Source: Batillaria attramentaria
Lineage: Eukaryota > Mollusca > Gastropoda > Batillariidae
Direction of reading: 5' to 3'
Length of the DNA: 64,000 nt
Assembly (NCBI GenBank): GCA_018292915.2
Contig: JACVVK020000093.1
Coordinates: 1,090,001 to 1,154,000, forward strand
The notes under the pieces are model-generated. The model was not told the origin of the DNA and did not search any database. It saw only the letters and a program-made list of their open reading frames with translations. A program made the translations under genes and the position numbers. Positions 34,656 through 46,464 of this stretch are shown piece after piece. Position 1 is the first letter of the stretch, and every line of letters begins with the position of its first letter.

Positions 34656-34742
<87 letters not shown>
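34457..34742. repeat. (CT)n and (CT)n(AC)n around a SINE-A copy
   Basis: CT 34457-34506; CT then AC 34657-34742. Confidence 0.9.
34507..34655 (+). mobile_element. SINE-A with B box deleted
   Basis: The A box and tail are normal, but the sequence jumps from TAATGCTCGG to CTGGGGCC, removing about 24 bp that include the B box. It is flanked by (CT)n on the left and (CT)n(AC)n on the right. It should be unable to drive pol III transcription. Confidence 0.75.
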
Positions 34743-34745
<3 letters not shown>

Positions 34746-35425
34746 ACACTGACTCAACAAGTTTTGTCTGCCCTCAAATTAAACCCAAGACAAAAGCCCT
34801 TAAAACTACACTAGGTACAGTTATCCATGTTAGCTGTTTGTCCCTGTCTACTGGACACACGCCGGGTGACATTACCACTTAAAGGCATTTCCAGTGTAAA
34901 AAGGGTTTCCGCGGCTTCAAAACGGAGGGTGACCTGCGTGCTGCGTCTTAGGGAGCACGTGATTTTTTTTTTTTTTTTTTTGCCGGGGCTGAGTTCTTAA
35001 CTTGGCTTCTTGAGCACACTAATGCACTACCGACCTCTCCACAGCAACAACAGCAACAACCCGCCGACCGCAAACGCCGCCAGACGTGGTCGTCAACACA
35101 AAAGGTCCACAAACCCTCGCTTCCTGCACCGCTTCAGCCACAACGGCAACACCATGGGGCGGGCAGTCAAAATGGGCTCGTGTGTTTCCGGTGCTAACTC
35201 CGATTCCAACGTTCCCACGATGATTGCCGTCACACAAAACGTGTCTATTTTGTGACTGATTAGGCATGATTTCTTTGAAACCGCTTGGCATTGAGGTCTT
35301 CCGCACAACTGTCTGTGCTGCCTGGCGCGTGTTGAGAATCTGCGGACCTTGTCTGATGGATGATCAGTGTATGCGTGCGTGTGTGTTAAGTATTAGTTTG
35401 GTTTTATCTTGTCTACTGTGTAATC

Positions 35426-35945
35426 TGAAAAGGGAAACACTCGGTGGTACTTTTGGAAACACTCTTGTCATGGCTCTGTTCCCTTGGAAGCGAAGCAGTA
35501 CTGAAAATATGAAAAGGGAAACACTCGGTGCTACTTATTGGAAACACTCTATCAAGGCGGTGCTCCTTTGGAAGCGGAGAAGTACTAAAAATCTGAAAAG
35601 GGAAACACTCGGTGCTACTTATTGGAAACACTCTGTCATGGCAGTGCTCCTCTGGAAGCGGAGCAGTACTAAAAATAAAAATTGAAAAGGGAAACACTCG
35701 GTGCTACTTATTGGAAACACTCTATCAAGGCGGTGCTCCTTTGGAAGCGGAGCAGTACTAAAAATTTAAAAACGGAAACACTCGGTGCTACTTATTGGAA
35801 ACACTCTGTCATGGCAGTGCTCCTCTGGAAGCGGAGCAGTACTAAAAAAAATTATTGAAAAGGGAAACACTCGGTGCTACTTATTGGAAACACTCTGCCA
35901 TGGCAGTGCTCCTTTGAAAGCGGAGTAGCACCGGAAACACTCATT
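35426..35945. repeat. Minisatellite, about 85-bp unit, six copies
   Basis: GAAAAGGGAAACACTCGGTG starts at 35426, 35511, 35595, 35684, about 35770 and 35857. Each unit also has TACTTATTGGAAACACTCTG and GGAAGCGGAGCAGTACTAAA. The final GTAGCACCGGAAACACTC also occurs at 2743-2762. Confidence 0.85.
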
Positions 35946-36360
35946 CTTACGACAACACTTTCACAAATGCTCTCTTATGGCTGGCCATGCCACGCGGCGC
36001 GCCGGGGACGCGCCAGTAAAACTGCCACAACGAATAAGCATAAACATGAACCCCGCGAACTTCGCCCCGGACCAAAGAAAAAAAAACAAAAAAACACGGC
36101 GTGCAAACACTGAGACGGCAGAAAAAGCCGGCCAAACTGCGCCACTTATTTCGGCTCAGTCGGCGATTTTTGACAGCGCGGGGGACCGCTCGCAGATCGA
36201 TGACGCGTGCGCTTACTAACAATGGATGGAGGAGTAGGGAGACAAACGTTTCTCGACCGAATCGAAACACAAGGGCTTGACAGATACAGCCTGGGCCCGT
36301 GCGGTGACGTTTTCGATGCTGCAAGGGGCAGGGCAATCTATAAAGACTGGGAGTTCCATT

Positions 36361-36782
<422 letters not shown>

Positions 36783-36990
36783 GACACTCCAACTCGTCAA
36801 TGCGCAGCAGCCAAATTTGCACAACTGATGGGCAAATAGGTTGCGTGCTGATTTTTCTTACGCGTGAGTGAAGCCAGTGAGGGCAGAACGTGACCTTTGT
36901 CTGGCCTGTTACAGCTGCCGAATATATTAATTTGAAAGTACAAGCACAAACACAGTGAATCATTGCTGAATTCGTCATCGTACACAACTG

Positions 36991-37066
36991 GGCCCGCACG
37001 TAAAAGTCGGGGCTTGGGAGTTTAGCCCCGGGTTAGAGTCTAACCTCGAACTAAACTAGTTCTAGG

Positions 37067-37097
<31 letters not shown>

Positions 37098-37274
37098 TAA
37101 ATCAGGAAGCGGGTCCATTCTAGCAAGCTGCCTATGCCGTTATAGAAGGATTTTTGTCTTTCTTTCTTCGCTTCCTTTTTTATTTAATTTTGTTTTAATG
37201 GGGTTTTCTTTTGTCCTAGTCTGGGTTAGGCCCGTAGCCGTGGGTTAAACTAACCTCGAGTTTACATACGGACC
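36991..37274 (+). mobile_element. Harbinger-like MITE with (GTT)n expansion
   Basis: Ends GGCCCGCACGTAAAAGTC and GAGTTTACATACGGACC; flanking triplets CTG/TTG. A (GTT)n run (37068-37093) replaces the usual AAATTTTCTGTTG segment. Confidence 0.8.
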
Positions 37275-38449
37275 TTGGTTTGATCATTAATTTCTTGGTG
37301 TACAGAGAGTTCTGAACGATTTGCTGTAACAGTTCGTGTACTATTGTAACATGTTCGGTAACAGAATACAATACACAATTATCATTATTATTATTATTAA
37401 CAGCAATCATACACACATATTCTTAGCTTGTTTAGTGCATTTGGTTACTGAATCAGTCGCCAACGATTTTCAACGATAACGTTTTGTGGAGCCATTTCCG
37501 TCCAATTGACAAAGAGAAAAATATACAAAACATATCCTGTCCTAGTGACCAAATATATTTCACGACAGTTGTTGCGCTGAGCTTCTTCGTGTCTTCTCGG
37601 CGTGAGCAAGACAAATCACACTCGACATTTTCCCTGCTTTTTGTAAACCTTACAAGTCCTTATCAAAGAATGTATTAATTCCATACTAATACTCTGACGT
37701 CATCAATCAAACGGCGTCACTCAGTGTTTCTTGCTGTGTCAAGAAGATTCTATGAGTCGACATCAATTACTAATCGTGATTACCTTTTACGTCATTGTCA
37801 CTTGAGGCTGTCCGCGGAGGTGTAGGGGGGCGGGGAGGGGGGAGTTTAACGTCCTTTTCCACCACTAATATGGGCGATATCAAAGACGGGGCAACGAGAA
37901 AAAGGCCAGTACAAATATCTGGCCCCAGCCAGGATTCGAACTCAGGACACGAGCACTGATAGTCCAGCGCTCTACCATTCCACCAGGAACTGAACGGAAA
38001 CCATTTTCCAATCTATTCGTCCTTGAGTGGAGCGCGCATGGGTTTTCCCAAGCGTAGAAATGCCACCAAGAACTGAAAACTTCATTTTTCCAAACAGATT
38101 CGCTCTTGGGTGCCAACAGCGAGTCACGCACCAGGAAAAGATTACAACTCCAGATTGTTTCTTTGGCATTTCGCATGAAAGTGACGATGACGACATAGCG
38201 CACGCCTCCATCTTAAACTGAGTGCTCACGGCGATTAAGGACAGGGTTTTGAATAAAGAACACGAGGGGTGAAACAAAAATTACGAGCGTGTTTCCAGTG
38301 CTATGCCGATTCAAAACTTGCGACGACAATTTCTCTCAGCCGCAGCGGTTATTTTGAAATCAGTATGAGCATACACATGCGTTTAGGCTGCAGTAACATA
38401 TTAGTCCAACAAGCGGCGTTTGTTTCTCCTGAGTGGTCGGCGATATCAG
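37275..38449. other. Mostly unique intron sequence; no gene seen
   Basis: Holds one SINE-A copy. The frame at 37880-38277 overlaps that SINE. Confidence 0.5.
37835..37983 (-). mobile_element. SINE-A copy, diverged
   Basis: Reverse copy with a G-rich end, TTTAACGTCCTTTTCCACC tail, body and B box (GGATTCGAACTCAGGAC on plus). The head end is mutated (ACCATTCCACC). Confidence 0.7.
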
Positions 38450-38745
38450 GGTCCGTATGTAAAAGTCGAGGTTAATTTAGCCCACGGCTACGGGCCTAAC
38501 CACGGCTACGGGCCTAACCCAGACTAGGACAAAAGAAGCGGAAAAGCAAAATTAAATTTTAAAAAGGAGGCCAAGAAAGGAAGAAAAAAATCCTTCTATA
38601 ACGGCTCAGGCATTTTCCTGAAATAGGCCCGTTTCTTCATTTAAAAGAAAAAACAACAGAAAATTTAACACTAGAGCTAGTTTAGTTCGAGGTTAGACTC
38701 TAAACCAGGGCTAAAAGCCCTAACCTCGACTTTTACATACGGGCC
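38450..38745 (-). mobile_element. Harbinger-like MITE, CAG duplication
   Basis: Ends GGTCCGTATGTAAAAGTC and GACTTTTACATACGGGCC, flanked by CAG on both sides. About 20 bp near the left end (CACGGCTACGGGCCTAAC) are duplicated. Confidence 0.85.
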
Positions 38746-39289
38746 CAGTTCATGAGCCGTGTTGATACTTAATTCGCTTATAAGATCTGTCAGTGTCGCC
38801 GATTAGTACTCAGAAAGATCAGTGAAGCCCTGAAACAGTCGGCTGCCTCCCCTTGAAAGATCCATTACTCACGTGCTCCTTTATTTCACTGATAATGAGT
38901 TTGACACGCGGTAACGTATAATTATTATCTACAGACCACAACACAAGCTTTACAATACAAAACAAAAGAGAGAAATCAAATTGCCGCTGTTTGGATCTGT
39001 GCCTGGTCAGATCCATAGCACCGCGTCTTTCCAAATCACAGCCCCCCCCCCCCCCCGCTATCCCCCCTCCCCCCTCCCCCCCCCCACCCCCATTCGGCGT
39101 TTTTCCACGCTATAGCACAGCATTTTTCCGAATCCCAAAATGCTCTGGAAGTTTCGGTAGTACGTTAGAAAGAAAGGGGTCAGTTGTCAACAGAAAACGA
39201 GTGGGACTAATGCGTTACTACAGCCTAAAGTCAAGTAAATGCTCATATTCAGTTCAAAGTAACGGTTTTAGCTGAGAGAAATCGTCCTG

Positions 39290-39549
39290 GGCCCGTATGT
39301 AGAACTCGAGGTTAATTTCACCCACGGCTACGGGCCTAACCCAGACTAGGACAAAAGAAACCCAACGCAATTTTTTTTTTAAAGCGAAGAAAGGAAAAAA
39401 ATCCTTCTATAGCGGCTTGGCACCTTCAAGTTGCTGGACTAGGCCCGCTTCTTGATTTAAAAAAAAATTTAACCATAGAGCTAGTTTAGTTCGAGGACAG
39501 ACTCTAACCCAGGGCTAAAAGCCCTAACCTCGACTATTACATACGGGCC
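39290..39549 (-). mobile_element. Harbinger-like MITE, CTG duplication
   Basis: Ends GGCCCGTATGTAGAACTC and GACTATTACATACGGGCC, flanked by CTG on both sides. Slightly shortened inside. Confidence 0.85.
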
Positions 39550-39614
39550 CTGGAATGTTTTGAAGCGGCATGTAGCACTGGAAAAACGCCAGTCCATTTT
39601 GTTTCACACCCGTT

Positions 39615-39615
<1 letters not shown>

Positions 39616-39665
<50 letters not shown>
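39616..39665. repeat. (AC)n microsatellite
   Basis: About 25 AC units. Confidence 0.9.
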
Positions 39666-39667
<2 letters not shown>

Positions 39668-40159
39668 ATCTTTCACACTGATCTTTCATACTGATGACAT
39701 TACCAACAGCAACGACCTGCCTGGAAATAACACCACAGTGTCAGCTGATTCGAACTTCGGCCTCATTCAAACACGACTGCTCAGTCCAGAAAAAAAAAAA
39801 AAAATCATCCAACCGACACACGTCATTCCATTCTACTGAACTTCAATTTGGCAGCTGTGCGTGCAAATCGAGAACCATGAGTTACGGAAATAGAACCGCA
39901 GCCGGTGATTGAAGAGTGTGTGATTAAACTGGTGCTGTGTGCTGGAACGAAGATGGCTGCCCGTCCATAATTAGTCACAGCAGGTTAGCTTGTGAATTAA
40001 GGATGGACGGCGCTCAAGTAGTCATGAGCAGACACCGCTGCTGGAGAGGGGAGCTCGCACAAATAAGCAAAGTGTCCGGTTTATTTTTTTGTAGGTCGTT
40101 GGAAGGTCTGTTTAGTTTTAGTGCATTGGCTAGGGAGAGAGAGAGACAGACAGACAGAC

Positions 40160-40240
40160 AGAGTCGATGAAACTTTATTGTTCAAAGTTATAGATGCTGA
40201 CACAGTTGTCCACAAAGCCATTTCCGTACCTGCCGGTGTT
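40160..40240 (-). mobile_element. Module H, reverse, diverged
   Basis: GACAGACAGACAG tail, GATGAAACTTTATTGTTC, TGTTGTCCACAAAGCC-like middle and CTGCCGGTGTTAA end. Confidence 0.45.
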
Positions 40241-40322
40241 AAAACTCCTGTTCTGATACAGCTACATCTACTGTGACTACAATACGAATCAGTGGTATTA
40301 TACACTCGTGCCTGCCGCGTAG

Positions 40323-40396
<74 letters not shown>

Positions 40397-40418
40397 GGGA
40401 GAGAGAGAGAGAGAGAGA
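40323..40418. repeat. (TG)n then (GA)n
   Basis: TG 40323-40395, GA 40399-40418. Confidence 0.9.
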
Positions 40419-40861
40419 CTGATTTTGAACAGAGAATTTTGTCTATTATTTTCTCTGCATGTGACCTACCTGACAGTAAAAATTTCTCACAAAATACTGA
40501 ACCAATACTGACGGCTGATAGATAAAACTGTTCCGTTTTTAACTGACTACATCTCCTACCGTCCGCGCCTTTTCCCTCTGATGATCATGTCTTGTGCACT
40601 TTTATTTTCTGCACTGCATCAAGTTCTGCATCAAGCCAGACGCTGTGACTGCCGGCCAGAAATGTTTCTAGCATAGCTGCGATGCAGCGGCAGTTATGTT
40701 TGCACACTTACGTGTTCTGCGCGCATCTGTCACATCCCATAAAACGTTACCCGTCTTTCACAGCTGTGAGTTTCTGCTGAAAAGCGATGCACTGCCTGAC
40801 GCTAAGCCGGCTGCAAAGCACCCAGCCGGGAGGCGTCTCTATAGAACTACGCGTGAATAGT

Positions 40862-41560
40862 CCTACGTGTCGATAGTCCTACGGTCGATAGTCCTACGTA
40901 CGTGTCGATAGTCCTACGAGTCGACAGTCCGACGTGTCGATAGTCTGACGATTTCATGCGTTTTGTATTCATAGTTCGATTTAACTCTTTGACGACGAAG
41001 CACAATTTCTAACACGCGATTTCCTATAGGAAATCGCGTGTTAGAAATTGTGCTTCGTCGTCAAAGAGTTAAAAAAAAAAATAAAAAAAAAGTCCTACGC
41101 TCGATCGTTTTACGCGTCGATAATCCTACATTTACTCAAAATCTCGTCAGTCCTACGTAGTAGTCCTACGTGTCGACAGTCGTGGAAAAATCTACTGGAG
41201 CATAGGACTACTATGATCGACGCGTAGGACTGACGACTGAGACTTCGAGTAAGTGTCGGACAATCGACACGTAGGACTCTCGAAAATTCGGACTATCGAC
41301 ACGTAGGACAATCGCCCGTAGAACTATCGAGAATTCGGACTATCGACACGAAGGGCAATCGACACGTCGGACTCTCGAGAATTCGGACTATCGACACGTA
41401 GGACAATCGACCGTAGGACTCTCGAGAATTCGGACTGTCGACATGTACGTAGGAAAACCGACCGTAGGACTATCGAGAATTCGGACTATCGACACGCAGG
41501 ACTCTCGGCTTAGGACTATCGACACGTAGGACAGTTGCCACATAGGACTAGCGACACGCA
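40862..41560. repeat. Field of GTCCTACG/CGTAGGAC short repeats switching strand
   Basis: Left of about 41190 the motif reads CGTGTCGATAGTCCTACG; right of it reads the reverse, CGACACGTAGGAC, joined by GAATTCGGACTATC. The 92-bp palindrome lies in the left half. Confidence 0.75.
40981..41072. mobile_element. Perfect 92-bp palindrome bounded by TTAA
   Basis: The arms (46 + 46 bp) are exact reverse complements centred on CCTA|TAGG. The termini TTAACTCTTTGACGACG match the other TTAA elements. It sits inside the GTCCTACG/CGATA repeat field. Confidence 0.85.
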
Positions 41561-42130
41561 CCCCTGGCCGCGCCAGAACAGATACAAAATGACGCGCTCT
41601 GTACATGCATCATGTCTTTGATCAGACTGTACACACAGGATCAAAGTGGCGCCGGCAGATTCACACAGCGTTTGACTCGTAATTATTCACTGGGCTGGGC
41701 CTAACAGGTCATGCACAATGTCGTGTAACAGAAAGGTAGAGTGATTGCATGAGCATAGTGCGCTGCACACACTGAAGGGGAAATTTCCGTATGTTATCAG
41801 AAAATACGCTTGTATAGAACTGCTTTCTACTGACTGACTCGAATCACCCCGGTGGCTTTGCCCTTAACTCTATTGTGATTGGGGTTGCCGCCTTCTCAAC
41901 ACTGCCCCTGCCTAAACCTCCCGCCATGAAACTGCAGTAATCTTACTACATTAAAAAAAAAAAAAACTCTCTAGCAAGCTTCAATGGAGTAACAAACACT
42001 TGACAATCACATTGTCCACTGAAAATGGAGGGAGAATTCAATTTGATGAGCCGTGGTCGATGCGTGGCGGAACCTTCGACCGAAGAGTCCCGTCACGAAT
42101 GAGTTAAAACTATCAGTGCTACCCCTGCCC

Positions 42131-42651
42131 TTAACTCTTAAGAGCCCAAGCCCAATCACCCCCTACCCACTACATGATAAAGACTGTTTAAAAAAAAAAC
42201 CCAAGATACTGCACACCTGTGGTAGCCACTTCAAGCCACTATTACACAAGGCCCCAGGGCCCGCATGTAAAAGTCGAGGTTAATGAGTTCAGCCCTGGGT
42301 TAGAGTCTAACCTCGAACTAAAGTAGCTCTAGAGTTAAATTTTCTGTTGTTTTTTGTCTTAAATCAGAAATCGGGTCCATTCCATCAAGGTGCCTATGCC
42401 GTTAAAGAAGGATTTCTGTCTTTCATTCTTAACTTCCTTTTTTATTTTTTATTTTTTTTTATTTTTTTTTTTTTATTTTTTTTTGTTGTCCTAGTCCGGA
42501 TTAGGCCCGTAGCCGTGGGTTAAATTAACCTCGAGTTCTAAATACAGGCCCAGAGCGCTGCAGATTGCATTAAAAGTGGCTTGAAGTGGCTCCTAGTGGT
42601 CTGAAGATTTCAATCAACCATGCAATTTTTGCTTGGGATTTTAAGAGTTAA
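42131..42651. mobile_element. TTAA foldback element interrupted by a MITE
   Basis: Ends TTAACTCTTAAGAGCCC and TTTTAAGAGTTAA. Inner arms GTAGCCACTTCAAGCCACTA and AGTGGCTTGAAGTGGCTCC pair. Without the MITE and its duplicated CAG the element is about 225 bp. Confidence 0.75.
42258..42550 (+). mobile_element. Harbinger-like MITE inside a TTAA foldback element
   Basis: Ends GGCCCGCATGTAAAAGTC and GAGTTCTAAATACAGGCC, flanked by CAG on both sides. The host foldback element has an uninterrupted relative at 50115-50351 with a single CAG at the matching place. Confidence 0.88.
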
Positions 42652-43489
42652 AACACCCTAGTGTTACAAAATAGCGAAGTTTTGAAGGTATACAGATTAT
42701 CCTCATACTCAGTTTTTGGGTTGTTGTTTTTTTTGGATCAACTTGAAACTGACTATCTGATCAAAAATTGATCGTCTCAGCTCGATTTAATCTTACGTTT
42801 TAGAACGAACACAGCAGAGCAACAGCAAAAGTATTAAATGTCTGAAGATTCATAAATAATTTCCTAAATTTCTTACGATGCAGACACTGTATCTAATCAA
42901 AGATCTTTTTCTGCCCGATGTAATCTACGTTCCTCGCGATAACTCAGTCGGCACAAAGTATCGACGAAGCTATCAGCGCTTTTCTCCACTGACAAACAGA
43001 GGCCGTCAGACCCCGAAAATGATTATCGCTCCCCCTCGGGGTAGCTAGAGTTCAGCATCGATATTTCTCACTTTCAGTGGGAAAAAAAGCTGGCGGGCTA
43101 AATTGGCAGACGCCACGCCAAAGAGCTTTGGGAAAAGCACCTCGTTTGCACTGCCAGTGAGCGAGCGCGGAAAAAAGCGACATGAAAATGAAACGAGTAT
43201 CCAGAAGAGAAGTAAAACGCACGATGTGACCCCTGAAACAAAATTTTCTGTGGGAGAGAGAGAGAAAGAATCCGCCGGAATGAGAAACAGTGATAGCCAT
43301 GCCTTACTGTCATCGGTGAGGCGCACTGAACGCGAGGGCTCAAACATAGCAGCGCGCTGTGCGCGGGATATAGAGAGAGAGTCTACACACTTGAAGCGAA
43401 ACATCAATACTGGCCAGATCTATCGTCTGCTGCGGTGGGGTTGCTACCAACGCATCTGGCGTCTGGAAACGACTAGCGCTCAGTCTTAC

Positions 43490-43638
43490 CTGATAAACAT
43501 TTCCACTCCCGTGTCGTCTAAACACCTCTTGATCCCTTTCCAGCTTTTTTGCAGTTTGAACACTTGCAGGGCACTGAGAGGAAGGCGCGGATCCGTAGGA
43601 GCTGGCGGTGAGGGCGACATGTCGTCGTCCGCCATCAT
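43490..43638 (-). CDS. Globin, first coding exon (A and B helices)
   Basis: The reverse strand opens with ATGATGG and reads 49 codons plus two bases before a strong GTAAGA donor (GT at 43488-43489). The peptide has an acidic, Pro/Ser-rich extension of about 20 residues, then a globin A/B-helix pattern: LSALQVFKLQKSW (residues 21-33), KGIKR, and DDTGVEMFI (41-49). Trp33 fits the conserved A12 Trp and Phe48 fits helix position B10, which is also Phe in neuroglobin. The exon ends after two bases of codon 50 (AG), the conserved B12.2 intron. Globins bind haem for O2 storage, transport or sensing; the substrate role cannot be read here. The second ATG (43635) has the better context, with A at -3 and G at +4. 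A plus-strand frame of 207 codons crosses this exon and is its shadow. No cDNA is available, so further 5' exons are possible. Confidence 0.82.
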
Positions 43639-43738
43639 GCCATGCGCAGTGCGTCAGCTGGGAAGCTGCCTCAGATCGAGGCTTGTGCTGACTACCAAAC
43701 GAAAAAAGTGGGGCGGCCGTCGCTAGCTGCTGGCGTTA
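43639..43738 (-). promoter_or_regulatory. Candidate 5' UTR and proximal promoter of the globin gene
   Basis: This is the sequence just upstream of the start codon. It is non-repetitive and fairly CpG-rich, and holds a TGCGCATG-like motif next to the start that resembles half of an NRF1 site. A two-codon upstream frame (ATG GCA TGA) starts at 43643 and its stop overlaps the main start codon. There is no clear TATA box. The assignment rests only on position. Confidence 0.3.
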
Positions 43739-43903
43739 GTGGCGGTGGTGGTGGTGGTAGTGGTGGTGGTGGTAGTGGTGGTGACGGTGGTGGTGGGTCG
43801 TGTCAGGTTTTTGGACCCTTGTAGTAGATCTGGCGGGAAGTACTGCCAGCTTCCATTCAAGCCATCGATCTAGAGAAGCGGCAGGGCCAAAAAGCACGAG
43901 GGG

Positions 43904-43946
<43 letters not shown>

Positions 43947-44070
43947 CGTGCGCATGCGTGCGTATGTGGGGGGGGGGGGGGTGACAAGATTTGTCTCAGT
44001 GATACGAGATCAGAGAACAGAACAGAACACCGCAGGAACTGAAGAGAAAGGACAAAAAGAAGAAAAAATA
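43739..44070. repeat. (GGT)n, (TG)n and a duplicated flank
   Basis: (GGT)n 43739-43797 and (TG)n with CGCGCG 43906-43940. The flank GATTTGTCTCAGTGATACG is repeated at about 45274 after another TG array. Confidence 0.85.
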
Positions 44071-44235
44071 AATGTTACTGACTACCACCGCTGACAGCGT
44101 TACACAAGCACACCGAAACGACGACAACAACAACAACAACAAAAACAACAACAAAAACAACAACAACAAACGTAACGTGTCGAGGTGCACACTAGTGTGT
44201 TAACGTTATTATAAGACACGGGTCGTAAGATATGA

Positions 44236-44628
44236 TAATAATAATAATAATAATCGCATTAATATAGGCGCTTTATCCCAAATATTTTGGCTCAAAGCGC
44301 CGCGAGCTAAACCCAACACGCACGCTCACGTGAATTACACGCATTCTCTCACACACAGGACATAAACGTATTACAATCACGTGGTGCGAAGGGTCAGCTC
44401 AGCTATTTAAATTTCGGAATTTAGATATGCATTTATTTTTCAAACTTGGTGGGCTGAACATTTCCAAAGCAGAGGGGGAGGAAGCCGGAGTACCCGGAGA
44501 GAACCCCCGACGATCGGCCCGAATGAACGGTGCCACATACGAGAAGAAAAATTCTTTGCCCCGAGTTCGAACCCCTGACCTCTCGCATTGGTGACAAGTC
44601 TCTTAACCACTAGACCACCGACCGCCCC
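44236..44628 (-). mobile_element. SINE-B, complete reverse copy
   Basis: (AAT)n tail at 44236-44256, full body, and head ending ACCGACCGCCCC. It lies about 600 bp upstream of globin exon 1. Confidence 0.85.
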
Positions 44629-44974
44629 ACCGATGACACTATTCGGTGAAAAGCCGATAAACTAAAGGCCCCGATTTTAAGATTTTTAGGCTTACAGATC
44701 GTTCTGTGCTGTGTCATAATCACACCACTACGACACACGCACAAATACATGGGCAGAGAGGCTTGCGGACTAATTCCACCTTGCTAAGCCAACTTATGTT
44801 TTGGAACAGTTAAGATCGTTGATTGAAGCTAAAACGCAGTAGCCGGTGACAGTGTCGTACATAACGCTCGACCATAATTATACCTCCGGACGGCTGAGTT
44901 TTCCTCGTTCGCACGGCCATCAAAAGTGTGTTGCATTCGGAGCTCTACTATTCTCTAAGCTAGATTATTTATTA

Positions 44975-45042
44975 TTTCGAGCTCACAGGCGCAGTCATAA
45001 GTGCAAATGCGTGCGTGCGTGTGTGCGTGCATGCTTGCTTGC

Positions 45043-45093
<51 letters not shown>

Positions 45094-45101
45094 TGCGTGT
45101 G

Positions 45102-45138
<37 letters not shown>

Positions 45139-45179
45139 GTACGTGTGTGTGCGTGCGTGCGTGCGTGTGTGTGCGTGTG

Positions 45180-45257
<78 letters not shown>

Positions 45258-45385
45258 GGGGAGGGGGGTGCAGGATTTGTCTCAGAAATACGGGATCAGA
45301 GAACCGAACAGATGACCGCAGGAGAGAGAGAAAAGACAAAAGAGAAAAGAGCTCACAGGCGCAGTTATAAGTCCAAAATTAATGT
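44975..45385. repeat. (CGTG)/(TG)n array bracketed by direct repeats
   Basis: GAGCTCACAGGCGCAGT.ATAA occurs at 44979-45000 and 45349-45370 on either side of (GTGC)n/(TG)n 45004-45255. Confidence 0.85.
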
Positions 45386-45846
45386 TTCAAAGCAAAATCC
45401 CCCCCCCCCCCCAAAAAAAAAAACAACAAAAAAAACTAGAAACAGTAGCAACAGCATTCAGAACACGAAAACGTGTGTGTAGAGCAGGAGCAGCTTGTTG
45501 GGAATGGGAACGATTATTTCTGACGGTTATCAAGAACACGCTTATCACCATCAGCCGCACTCACACGCGCCGGTGTCACTTGCATGATTCGATGACGTCA
45601 GCGCGTCAGATGACGCCTTTGAATTCGGCAATTCCTTCAGTTCGCTTCAGTCATCGTTTGATTGCCGCGTATCTCGGCACTCGCTAGTTCGGGTAACCCA
45701 CGAGTGATCAGGGAAGTTGCATCCTCGATTTTACGGGAGAGGGCCGGTCCTGGTTAGGCACCCGCTGTCGATCGACAGATGATGGTGCATGTAGTCTATG
45801 ACGTTGAGTGTTTGATACTTAAAAGTACCCTCAGTGACGCGTATCG

Positions 45847-46330
45847 CTATTGCTACCCTTTTCATGCTCACAAATCGTTCTGAGTTTGTTTTTTTGTTTT
45901 TTTTACTACTTTATTATCCCTTTTCGGGAAATTCGGGCTGCTTCCCCCGGGGGAAGCGCGTCGCCGCGGTGCAGCGCCACCCAATACCTATCCTATATAT
46001 TTACAATTTTGATGGGGGAGGAAAGCCGGATTACCCGGAGAGAAACCCCCGATGAGCAGCCCGGTAGTCAGGAAAAACCGGTATCACATATCACAAGCTC
46101 GACCTGGGCTCGAACCCACGCTTCATCGCCATGACATTGGTGACAGCCGTTCAGTAGCGCAGTGGCTAAATCCGACACGCTGCCTATTAGAGCACCGCTC
46201 ACCCGCTACCTATTAGACCATCGTGGTATCCATCGTCACACCACTTTACACACCTGGGACAGTGACAGGTTATGTCGGTTAATAGGCACAAAATCAAAGA
46301 AGGTAGCAGTTAGCCTTGCCAAATTTCTTA
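45847..46330 (+). repeat. Family J copy split by SINE-D
   Basis: J sequence at 45847-45890 and from about 46222 on (GGTATCCATCGTCACACC); the SINE-D copy lies between. Confidence 0.6.
45903..46202 (-). mobile_element. SINE-D, reverse copy inside family J
   Basis: Same architecture as 25988-26277. It splits a family-J repeat: J sequence ends near 45890 (CACAAATCGTTCTGAG) and resumes near 46222 (TCGTGGTATCCATCG). Confidence 0.8.
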
Positions 46331-46348
46331 AGGCGAGTGGTGTAGTGT

Positions 46349-46464
<116 letters not shown>

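Larger units (their letters stand above)
41561..43489. other. Intron 1 proximal part; no other gene seen
   Basis: Apart from the foldback element and its MITE, 42655-43489 looks unique and leads up to the globin exon 1 donor. Confidence 0.5.

Noticed and set aside
43103..43726. 207-codon plus-strand ORF
   Set aside because: It overlaps globin exon 1 on the other strand, has no recognisable domain and looks like a shadow frame.
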